Assembly: GCA_955652625.1 (NCBI GenBank)
Contig: CATPBM010000124.1
Span: 1-6,002 of the forward strand
DNA from: an uncultured Steroidobacteraceae bacterium
GTDB lineage: Bacteria > Pseudomonadota > Gammaproteobacteria > Steroidobacterales > Steroidobacteraceae
Reading direction: 5' to 3'
Length of the DNA: 6,002 bases
Each line of letters begins with the position of its first letter. Positions within the stretch are counted from its first letter, which is position 1. Shown one piece after another: positions 1 to 6,002 of the stretch. A program made the position numbers and the translations under genes. The notes under the pieces were generated by a model. It was given only the letters and a program-made list of their open reading frames with translations, was not told where the DNA came from and did not search any database.

Positions 1-870
<870 letters not shown>

Positions 871-873
<3 letters not shown>

Positions 874-900
874 ACTATCGATAATCGATACCTCTATACT
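871..900 (+). promoter_or_regulatory. Candidate sigma70 promoter of the iclR-type gene
   Basis: A -35-like TAGACT at 871-876 (4 of 6 matches to TTGACA) and a -10-like TATACT at 895-900 (5 of 6 to TATAAT) are separated by 18 bp. The stretch is clearly more AT-rich than the coding DNA on both sides. The -35 box overlaps the serS stop codon. Transcription would start near 906-911, at or just before the ATG at 911. This is inferred from consensus matching only. Confidence 0.5.
876..890. promoter_or_regulatory. 15-bp perfect palindrome, likely operator of the IclR-type regulator
   Basis: TATCGATAATCGATA consists of two 7-bp arms that are exact reverse complements around a single central A. It sits between the candidate -35 and -10 boxes, where a bound repressor would block RNA polymerase. 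IclR-family dimers bind short palindromic or pseudo-palindromic sites, and many control their own promoter. The position directly in front of an iclR-type gene therefore makes autoregulation the simplest reading. The palindrome is seen directly. The protein that binds it is inferred. Confidence 0.55.
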
Positions 901-910
901 GCATTTCACA

Positions 911-1726
911 ATGAAGCGGTTGGCGCACAAGCCACGCTTGCTGCGCGCGCGCGACCCGCTCTTCAACAGTTCCGTGGAGAAGGCGCTGGCCATCCTCGAG
1001 ACGTTCGGCGGTGAGCGGCGCGCCCTGAGCCTGGCGGAGCTGGCGAGCGGGGTGGGCATGACGACCAGCTCCGCGCAGCGCTGCACCCACACCCTGGTGC
1101 GCCTCGGGTACCTGCGGCGCGATACGCGCATGAAGCGCTGGGTACTGACCGCGCGCGCCCTGGCGCTGTCGCACGCTTATCTTTCCGGTCATGCGCTGCT
1201 GGAGCAGTCCACCACCCACCTCATCGACCTGAACCAGGCGAGCGGCGAGTCCGTGAGCCTCTCCGAGCCCGAGGACACCGATATGGTGTATATCGCGCGC
1301 TTTCCGAGCCTGAAACGCTTCTACATTCACATGCCCGTCGGCCGGCGCCTGCCGATGCACTGCACTTCCGCCGGGCGCGCCTACCTCTCGGCCCTGCCGC
1401 TGGGGATCGCGCAGCGCCTGCTGCGCCGCGCCGAGCTGCGCGCCCTGACGCCGTTCACGCTCGTAGATCCCAAGCAGATCTGGAAGCGCATCGAGGCCGC
1501 GCGCGAGGCCGGCTATGCCTGGGCGGAACAGGAGTGTTATCGCGGCGATCTGACCATCGCCGCACCGATTCTTGGCGAGGACGGCCAGCCGCTCGCCGCC
1601 GTGAACATATCCGGCCCCACCAGCCGCTGGACGATGGCGGAGCTGCGCGCGAAGCTGGCGCCGCTGCTGCTGCAAACCGCGCACGCGGCCTCCATCGGTC
1701 ACGCGCCGCTGCCGCGACGCCGATGA
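911..1726 (+). CDS. IclR-family transcriptional regulator
   Basis: DNA-binding regulator of 271 residues, the usual IclR size. Residues 1-18 form a basic N-terminal extension. Residues about 19-80 are the winged helix-turn-helix: SVEKALAILE opens it, SLAELASGVGMTTSSAQRC (40-58) is the helix-turn-helix, and TLVRLGYLRRD leads into the wing. The effector domain covers about 95-255. It contains DTDMVYIARFPS, the MPVGRRLPMHCTSAGRAYLS segment typical of the family, and the conserved ligand-pocket region around ECYRGDLTIAAPI (E208, C209). The early DPLFNSSVEKAL stretch recalls the PcaR/PobR-like branch that controls aromatic catabolism, but I recall this only from motifs. ATG 911 is chosen because it gives a full N-terminal extension before the domain. 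No Shine-Dalgarno precedes it. It lies 37 bp after serS and 21 bp before the permease, so it probably governs the permease and molybdenum enzyme genes as well as itself. Effector unknown. Confidence 0.93.
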   Translation: MKRLAHKPRLLRARDPLFNSSVEKALAILETFGGERRALSLAELASGVGMTTSSAQRCTHTLVRLGYLRRDTRMKRWVLTARALALSHAYLSGHALLEQSTTHLIDLNQASGESVSLSEPEDTDMVYIARFPSLKRFYIHMPVGRRLPMHCTSAGRAYLSALPLGIAQRLLRRAELRALTPFTLVDPKQIWKRIEAAREAGYAWAEQECYRGDLTIAAPILGEDGQPLAAVNISGPTSRWTMAELRAKLAPLLLQTAHAASIGHAPLPRRR

Positions 1727-1734
1727 CGCCCACC

Positions 1735-1742
1735 TAAGGGGA
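1735..1742 (+). promoter_or_regulatory. Ribosome binding site of the permease gene
   Basis: TAAGGGGA lies 5 bases before the ATG at 1748 in the 21-bp gap after the regulator. It is a strong Shine-Dalgarno and fixes the permease start. No promoter-like sequence is visible in this gap, which supports cotranscription with the upstream gene. Confidence 0.75.
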
Positions 1743-1747
1743 ACCGC

Positions 1748-3136
1748 ATGCCCGAGCTCAGTCGCTCCCTGCAACCGCGCCACATCACCATGATCTCGAT
1801 CGGCGGGATGATCGGCGCGGGACTGTTCGTCAGCAGCAGCGCAGCGATCGCCGCGACCGGACCGGCAATCGTGCTGAGCTACCTCATCACCGGGACCCTG
1901 GTGCTGCTGGTGATGCGCATGCTCGGGGAGATGGCGGTCGCACTGCCCACGGTGCGCTCGTTCACCGAGTTCGCGCGCGCGGGCCTGGGCCCCTGGGCGG
2001 GTTTCGTCGCCGGCTGGCTGTACTGGTACTTCTGGATGATCGTTGTGCCGGTCGAGGCGATCGCCGGCGCCAACATCCTGCACGGCTGGCTGGGTTTTCC
2101 GCCATGGCTCCTCGGGCTGGTGCTCATGGGCATCATGACCGCCGTGAACCTCATGTCGGCGCGCTCGTACGGGGAGTTCGAGTTCTGGTTCGCCTCCATC
2201 AAGGTCGCGGCGATCCTGGTGTTCATCGCGCTCGCCGCGGCGTACGCCTGCGGCTTCACTTCCCCGACCGGCCCGACGTTCGGCAACCTGAGCGCCTATG
2301 GTGGCTTCATGCCCAAGGGCTGGGTGGCGGTGCTCGCCGGCGCGGTGACGGTGTACTTCTCGCTTACCGGCGCGGAGATCACCACCATCGCCGCCGCTGA
2401 GTCCAGGGAGCCGGCGCGCGCGGTGGCGCGCATGAGCAGCTCCGTGATCATGCGCATCCTCACCTTCTACGTAGGCTCCGTGCTGCTGATCGTCACCGTC
2501 GTGCCGTGGGTGCGCGTGCACGTGGGCGAGTCGCCGTTCACGCTCGCGCTCGCCACCATGCAGTTCAAATGGGCCAGCCTCGCCATGAGCGCCATCATTC
2601 TCACGGCGGTGCTCTCCTGCCTCAACTCCGCCTTCTACGTCTGCTCGCGTGTGATGTTCGTGCTCGCCGAGCACGGGGATGCCCCGCAGTGGCTGGTGCA
2701 GGTGAACGAGCGGCGGGTGCCGACGCGCTCGGTGTGGATGGGGAGTCTTGCCGGCGTGCTGGGGATTCTTGCCGCGATGACCTCCTCGCAGACGGTGTTC
2801 GCGTTCCTGGTGAACGCGTCCGGGGCGCTGATGGTATTCGTTTATATGATCGTCGCCGTGGCGCATATCCGCCTGCGGCGTGAACGCGAGGCGAGCGGCG
2901 CCCCGACCCCGGCGCTGTCCATGTGGCTGTTTCCGTGGCTCAGTTACGCGGCCCTCGCCGGCATGGTGGCGGTGCTGATCGCCATGGCGCTCATGGGCGG
3001 GGACATGGCGCGGCAACTGTTCTGGAGCGTGGTGTCGCTGGCGGTGGCGGTCGGGGCGTTCCTGCTGCTCGATGCGCGACGCAAGGCGCGCGTCCCGGTG
3101 CCCGTCACGCCGGGGGCGCCGCCGGACGGCTCATGA
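1748..3136 (+). CDS. Amino acid permease of the APC superfamily (AAT family, GabP-like)
   Basis: Inner-membrane, proton-coupled importer of amino acids or related amines, 462 residues with about 12 predicted transmembrane helices and both ends cytoplasmic. Helix 1 carries the unwound substrate-binding motif GGMIGAGLF (19-27). Further AAT-family landmarks are MRMLGEMAVALP at the end of helix 2, YWYFWMIVVPVEA (92-104), YGEFEFW (141-147), GGFMPKG (185-191), GAEITTIAAAES (208-219) and SCLNSAFY (290-297). Several of these, notably YGEFEFW, GGFMPKG and the MWLFPWLSY stretch near the C-terminus, agree with the GABA permease GabP as I remember it. Other AAT members share many of them, so GABA as substrate is a guess. 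The C-terminal tail is short, basic and proline-rich. Its TGA stop overlaps the ATG of the molybdenum enzyme gene (ATGA at 3133-3136), so translation of the two is probably coupled. Confidence 0.93.
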   Translation: MPELSRSLQPRHITMISIGGMIGAGLFVSSSAAIAATGPAIVLSYLITGTLVLLVMRMLGEMAVALPTVRSFTEFARAGLGPWAGFVAGWLYWYFWMIVVPVEAIAGANILHGWLGFPPWLLGLVLMGIMTAVNLMSARSYGEFEFWFASIKVAAILVFIALAAAYACGFTSPTGPTFGNLSAYGGFMPKGWVAVLAGAVTVYFSLTGAEITTIAAAESREPARAVARMSSSVIMRILTFYVGSVLLIVTVVPWVRVHVGESPFTLALATMQFKWASLAMSAIILTAVLSCLNSAFYVCSRVMFVLAEHGDAPQWLVQVNERRVPTRSVWMGSLAGVLGILAAMTSSQTVFAFLVNASGALMVFVYMIVAVAHIRLRREREASGAPTPALSMWLFPWLSYAALAGMVAVLIAMALMGGDMARQLFWSVVSLAVAVGAFLLLDARRKARVPVPVTPGAPPDGS

Positions 3137-5328
3137 GCAGCGCATCGGCAGTCACCCGGCGGCAGTTCGTGCTGGTGTCCGCCGCGGTCGGCGGTGCGCT
3201 GGTGCTGGGTGTTACGGCTCAGCGCTTGCGGCGCGGTGTCAACACCGGTAGCCGCGGAACTGGCGCACTCAATGCGTTCGTGCGCATCGATCCCAGCAGT
3301 CACGTCACGCTCGTCATGCCCAAAGTAGAGATGGGGCAGGGAACCTACACCTCCCTCCCCATGCTCGTTGCGGAAGAGCTGGAGGTCGATCTCGACGCCA
3401 TCACCGTGGAGGCCGCGCCGCCCAACCCGGCTGTCTACGGCTTCCCGGTCGACCCCGCCGCCTATGGCTTTGCAGTCGACCCGGCCGCCCATGGCTTCGC
3501 GCGCGACCAGTCAACCGGCACCTCCCTGTCGATCATCCAATGCTGGCTGCCGCTGCGGCAGGCGGGGGCGGCCGCGCGCGTGATGTTGGTCGCGGCAGCC
3601 GCGCAGCACTGGGGAGTGCCGGCCAGTGAATGTCGGGCAGCGCAGGGGCAGGTGATCCATGTTTCCTCCGGCCGCCGACTGGGCTACGGCGCGCTGTCGG
3701 CCGCCGCGGCCGCGCTGCCCCTGCCGCCGGTACCGCCTTTGAAGGCGCCGAAGGACTTCCGGCTCATCGGGCGGGCCACCGCGCGGCGCGACACGCCCGC
3801 GAAGGTGAACGGCAGCGCGGTGTTCGGCATCGACGCGCGTCCGCCGCATGCCCGAGTTGCGCAGATCGCGCTCTCGCCGGTGGAGGGTGGGAGGATCAGC
3901 GAGCCACTCGCCAGCGGCGCCACACTCGCAGTCCGGGGCGTGAGCCAGGTGGTGAACGAAGGGGAAGTCATCGCGGTCGTCGCCGACAACACCTGGGCGG
4001 CGATGAAGGGCATGAAGGCACTCGCGCCGCGCTGGCACGACGGCGCGAACGCCGCCGTGCAGCAGTCGGCCATCATTGCGGATCTGGAAGCGGCAGCGCA
4101 CGAGGACGGCGTGGTTGCGAGCCACAAGGGCGATCCGGTGGCAGCCGCGGCGCATGCGCCGACCCATGTCACGGCGATCTATCATCAGCCGTTCCTCGCC
4201 CACGCGACGCTCGAGCCCATGAACTGCACGCTGGAATGGCGCGCAGGTCGCTGCGAGATCTGGACCGGTACCCAGGCGCCGGATCGCGCGGTGGCGAAAC
4301 TCGCCGCCCTGGGACTCAAGCCCGAACAGATCCGCATACACAATCACCTCATTGGTGGCGGCTTCGGGCGGCGCCTGGAGGTGGACGGCATCGTGCTTGC
4401 GGCGCGCATCGCACGTCACGTCGACGGGCCCCTCAGGGTTCTGTGGAGTCGCGAGCAGGACATCCAGCACGACCGCTATCGCCCGTACTACGTCGATCGG
4501 CTATCCGGGGCGCTCGATGCACGCGGCAGCATTGTGAGCTGGCGCCACACCATCGCCGGGGCGGCGGTGAGTGCCATCTATTACGGCCTGCCCATGAAGG
4601 ACGGTGTCGATGTCGATGCAGTCGAGACCGCCGCGGACATGGTCTATACGCTTCCACATATGGAGGTGCGCTACGTGCGCCATGACCCGCCCGGGGTGCC
4701 GACCTGCTGGTGGCGCGGGGTGGGGCCCACCCGCAGCGTGTTCGTGGTCGAGAGCTTCATCGATGAGCTGGCGGCGGCGGCCCGGCAGGATCCGGTGCAG
4801 TACCGGCGTGCGTACCTGAGCGTGCCACGCCTGCGCGCGGTGCTCGATCTCGCAGCCGACCGCGCGGGATGGGGAACGGCCTTACCGGCGCGCAGCGGGC
4901 GCGGCGTGTCCATCCAGTACGCCTTCGGCAGCTATCTGGCGCAGGTGGCGCAAGTGAGCGTGAACGCGCAGGGTGCGGTGCGCGTCGAGCGCGTGGTGTG
5001 CGCCATGGACTGCGGCCAGGTCGTCAATCCCGACACCGTGCGTGCGCAACTCGAGGGGGGCGCAATGTTCGGCCTGAGCGCCGCGCTCGGCAACGAGATC
5101 ACGATCGCCAACGGGCGCGTGCAGCAAAGCAACTTTCACGATTTTCCCTCGCTGCGCATCGCTGAGGCGCCGCGGGTCGAGATCCACCTCGTGGCGAGCA
5201 CGGAGAGCCCCGGGGGAGTAGGCGAGACCGGCACATCCTGCGTGGCGGCGGCGCTGTGCAATGCGATCTACGCCGCGACCGGCAAGCGCGTACGCACGCT
5301 CCCGGCGAGCCGCGGTCTGCAGGCTTGA
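3133..5328 (+). CDS. Molybdenum hydroxylase large subunit, isoquinoline 1-oxidoreductase beta (IorB)-like, Tat-exported
   Basis: Molybdopterin-binding catalytic subunit of the xanthine dehydrogenase/aldehyde oxidase superfamily, 731 residues, the normal IorB-type length. Such enzymes hydroxylate N-heterocycles or oxidise aldehydes with water as oxygen donor. The N-terminus has a twin-arginine signal: RRQFV at 9-13, a hydrophobic stretch at 13-28, and a possible cleavage site after VTA (27-29). It therefore probably acts in the periplasm. Landmarks in order are NAFVRIDPSSHVTLVMPKVE (from 47) with MGQGTYTSLPMLVAEELEVD, RRDTPAKVNGSAVFGID (from about 218), GGGFGRR (408-414, cofactor binding), WWRGVG (526-531), CAMDCGQVVNP, and GVGETG with the catalytic-type Glu at 698. 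ATG 3133 is chosen because it overlaps the permease stop and starts just before the Tat motif; only a weak GGA precedes it. In-frame codons further upstream lie inside the permease gene. A tandem repeat occupies residues 99-125. The 2Fe-2S (IorA-type) partner is not adjacent. Substrate unknown. Confidence 0.92.
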   Translation: MSSASAVTRRQFVLVSAAVGGALVLGVTAQRLRRGVNTGSRGTGALNAFVRIDPSSHVTLVMPKVEMGQGTYTSLPMLVAEELEVDLDAITVEAAPPNPAVYGFPVDPAAYGFAVDPAAHGFARDQSTGTSLSIIQCWLPLRQAGAAARVMLVAAAAQHWGVPASECRAAQGQVIHVSSGRRLGYGALSAAAAALPLPPVPPLKAPKDFRLIGRATARRDTPAKVNGSAVFGIDARPPHARVAQIALSPVEGGRISEPLASGATLAVRGVSQVVNEGEVIAVVADNTWAAMKGMKALAPRWHDGANAAVQQSAIIADLEAAAHEDGVVASHKGDPVAAAAHAPTHVTAIYHQPFLAHATLEPMNCTLEWRAGRCEIWTGTQAPDRAVAKLAALGLKPEQIRIHNHLIGGGFGRRLEVDGIVLAARIARHVDGPLRVLWSREQDIQHDRYRPYYVDRLSGALDARGSIVSWRHTIAGAAVSAIYYGLPMKDGVDVDAVETAADMVYTLPHMEVRYVRHDPPGVPTCWWRGVGPTRSVFVVESFIDELAAAARQDPVQYRRAYLSVPRLRAVLDLAADRAGWGTALPARSGRGVSIQYAFGSYLAQVAQVSVNAQGAVRVERVVCAMDCGQVVNPDTVRAQLEGGAMFGLSAALGNEITIANGRVQQSNFHDFPSLRIAEAPRVEIHLVASTESPGGVGETGTSCVAAALCNAIYAATGKRVRTLPASRGLQA
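3427..3507 (+). repeat. Threefold 27-bp in-frame tandem repeat within the IorB-like gene
   Basis: Three head-to-tail 27-bp units (3427-3453, 3454-3480, 3481-3507) encode PAVYGFPVD, PAAYGFAVD and PAAHGFARD (residues 99-125). Counted by eye, the pairwise DNA identities are 20/27, 21/27 and 20/27. Neighbouring units share 7 of 9 residues. Pro, Ala, Gly-Phe and Asp are invariant. The differences include third-base changes, so the duplication is not recent. In relatives, as I remember them, this place holds a single PAVYGNP-like segment before a TGGS-type motif. The extra two units would therefore lengthen a loop by about 18 residues. Confidence 0.85.
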
Positions 5329-5354
5329 GCTTGGTGCGATGTTGTGGCTACAGT
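5325..5354 (+). promoter_or_regulatory. Weak candidate promoter of the TonB-dependent receptor gene
   Basis: A -35-like TTGAGC (5325-5330, 4 of 6) overlaps the stop codon of the preceding gene. It is followed after 18 bp by a -10-like TACAGT (5349-5354, 4 of 6). The start would lie near 5361, giving a leader of roughly 43 nt. Matches are modest, and the gene might instead be read through from the upstream unit. Confidence 0.3.
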
Positions 5355-5379
5355 GCCGCAGCGCGGGTGTGGCGCGGCA
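5354..5379 (+). other. Short GC-rich hairpin in the gap before the receptor gene
   Basis: TGCCGC (5354-5359) pairs exactly with GCGGCA (5374-5379). With one bulged A the stem extends by two further G-C pairs, leaving a loop of about 9 nt. No T tract follows, so it does not look like a rho-independent terminator. It may be a chance structure in GC-rich DNA or a leader/attenuating stem. It would clash with a transcription start near 5361. Confidence 0.25.
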
Positions 5380-5394
5380 ACTGAAGAACTGACT

Positions 5395-5399
5395 GGGGA
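5395..5399 (+). promoter_or_regulatory. Ribosome binding site of the TonB-dependent receptor gene
   Basis: GGGGA lies 4 bases before the ATG at 5404. It agrees with the start that gives a complete signal peptide. Confidence 0.65.
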
Positions 5400-5403
5400 C
5401 TTT

Positions 5404-6002
5404 ATGCAGCGTACTCGTCATAAAAGCCTTTTTGCCCGCGCATCGAGCGTCGTGCCCGGCGCGGCACTGGCGTGGCTCGCGTGGGCACCTGCCCTGAGCC
5501 TGGCGCAGGAACAGACGCAGGGCGCCGAAACGACCGTCGGGGGCTTGCAGGAAGTCGTCGTCACGGCCACGCGCCGCGAGGAAAGCCTGTCCAGGGTACC
5601 GATCAGCGTGACCGCGCTCACGCAGGAGAGTCTCGATAACCGCGGCATCAAGGACTTCTCGGAAGTCGCGCGCTTCACGCCGGGCGTGAACTTCGACAAC
5701 TCCGGGACCAATAACATCTCCATCCGCGGCATCTCTGGTACCGGCGGCGCAGGTACCACCGGTATTTACATCGACGACACACCCATCCAGATGCGCGCGC
5801 TGGCGTTCAGTCCCGATGAGGCGCTGCCGAAGTCCTTCGACGTCGATCGCGTGGAGGTGCTGCGCGGGCCCCAGGGCACGCTCTTCGGCTCCGGGTCCGA
5901 GGGCGGCACGGTGCGCTACATCACTACGCAGCCAAGTCTCAGCAAGATGAGCATCTACAGCCGCGCGGAGGTGGCCACCACGCGAGGGGGTGATCTCAGC
6001 TA
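5404..6002 (+). CDS. TonB-dependent outer-membrane receptor, N-terminal part (3'-truncated)
   Basis: Energy-dependent outer-membrane importer driven by TonB-ExbBD. The first 199 codons are present, and the frame is still open at the right edge, so nearly the whole beta-barrel is missing. Residues 1-34 form a Sec signal peptide: basic RTRHK, a hydrophobic core ending APALSLA, and likely cleavage after Ala34. A TonB-box-like segment LQEVVVTATRR lies at 48-58. The plug domain follows, with VPISVTAL (65-72), FTPGVNF (91-97), ISIRGISG (105-112), GIYIDD (120-125), VEVLRGPQGTLFGSGSEGG (150-168) and VRYIT. These are the standard plug motifs. The LFGSGSEGGTVRYIT form is one I associate with the large catabolic receptor families of sphingomonads and related gammaproteobacteria rather than with classical siderophore receptors; this is a weak inference. 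It follows the molybdenum enzyme by 75 bp and may import that enzyme's substrate. Ligand not deducible. Confidence 0.93.
   Translation, partial: MQRTRHKSLFARASSVVPGAALAWLAWAPALSLAQEQTQGAETTVGGLQEVVVTATRREESLSRVPISVTALTQESLDNRGIKDFSEVARFTPGVNFDNSGTNNISIRGISGTGGAGTTGIYIDDTPIQMRALAFSPDEALPKSFDVDRVEVLRGPQGTLFGSGSEGGTVRYITTQPSLSKMSIYSRAEVATTRGGDLS

Noticed and set aside
876..890. The palindrome after serS read as a transcription terminator.
   Set aside because: The stem is AT-rich with a one-base centre, too small a loop for a good hairpin, and no T tract follows. Its place between promoter boxes favours an operator.
875..3016. A very long open minus-strand frame (about 713 codons) opposite the regulator and the permease.
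   Set aside because: Its product is dominated by His, Arg, Gly, Ala and Asp with no domain-like motifs, as expected of the antisense shadow of GC-rich genes. The + strand carries two clearly recognisable proteins over the same bases.
2923..3132. In-frame upstream extension of the molybdenum enzyme, starting at 2923.
   Set aside because: It lies wholly within the permease coding region and encodes low-complexity Gly/Arg/Ala-rich sequence. The Tat motif and the family match begin after ATG 3133.
3511..4470. Open minus-strand frame of about 319 codons within the IorB-like gene.
   Set aside because: It is a shadow of the + strand gene, which has continuous family motifs through this stretch. 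The minus product is Arg/His-rich with nothing recognisable.
3630..4685. Open + strand frame of about 351 codons in a second frame of the IorB-like gene.
   Set aside because: Arg/Gly/Ala-rich shadow product with no motifs. The overlapping frame is the conserved enzyme, and no frameshift is needed to explain it.
5354..5379. The hairpin after the enzyme gene read as a rho-independent terminator.
   Set aside because: No run of T follows the stem; the next bases are A/G-rich. It is kept only as a low-confidence structure.
4882..5421. Open minus-strand frame covering the end of the enzyme gene and the following gap.
   Set aside because: It would cover the receptor's ribosome binding site and the conserved C-terminal part of the enzyme. 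Its composition is that of a shadow frame, and there is no ribosome binding or family signal.

Overview
The window is GC-rich and every gene reads on the + strand. It looks like the chromosome of a proteobacterium, probably a gammaproteobacterium. The seryl-tRNA synthetase is of the beta/gammaproteobacterial type. The last gene is a TonB-dependent outer-membrane receptor, which requires a Gram-negative envelope. A genus cannot be named from this alone. A relative of the high-GC, TonB-receptor-rich, catabolic gammaproteobacteria (Steroidobacteraceae or Nevskiales type) is a guess. No mobile element, CRISPR array, tRNA or rRNA was seen.

Layout: (1) 1-873, the C-terminal two thirds of serS, a housekeeping gene cut by the left edge. 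(2) 874-910, a short gap holding a candidate sigma70 promoter with a perfect 15-bp palindrome between its -35 and -10 boxes. (3) 911-1726, an IclR-family regulator. (4) 1748-3136, a 12-helix amino-acid permease of the AAT family, closest in remembered motifs to the GABA permease GabP. (5) 3133-5328, a Tat-exported molybdenum hydroxylase large subunit of the isoquinoline 1-oxidoreductase beta (IorB) type, overlapping the permease stop by 4 bp. (6) 5329-5403, a 75-bp gap with a weak promoter and a ribosome binding site. (7) 5404 to the right edge, the signal peptide and plug domain of a TonB-dependent receptor.

Genes 3 to 5 look like one transcription unit under autogenous IclR control. The gaps are 21 bp and then a 4-bp overlap. 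A reasonable, unproven reading is a small catabolic unit. The TonB receptor brings a substrate across the outer membrane, the molybdenum enzyme hydroxylates or dehydrogenates it in the periplasm, and the permease imports the product or a related amino compound. The substrate cannot be read from the sequence.

The points most worth a second look are a threefold 27-bp in-frame tandem repeat inside the molybdenum enzyme, the absence of the usual 2Fe-2S partner gene next to it, and the palindrome-in-promoter arrangement in front of an apparently leaderless iclR gene.
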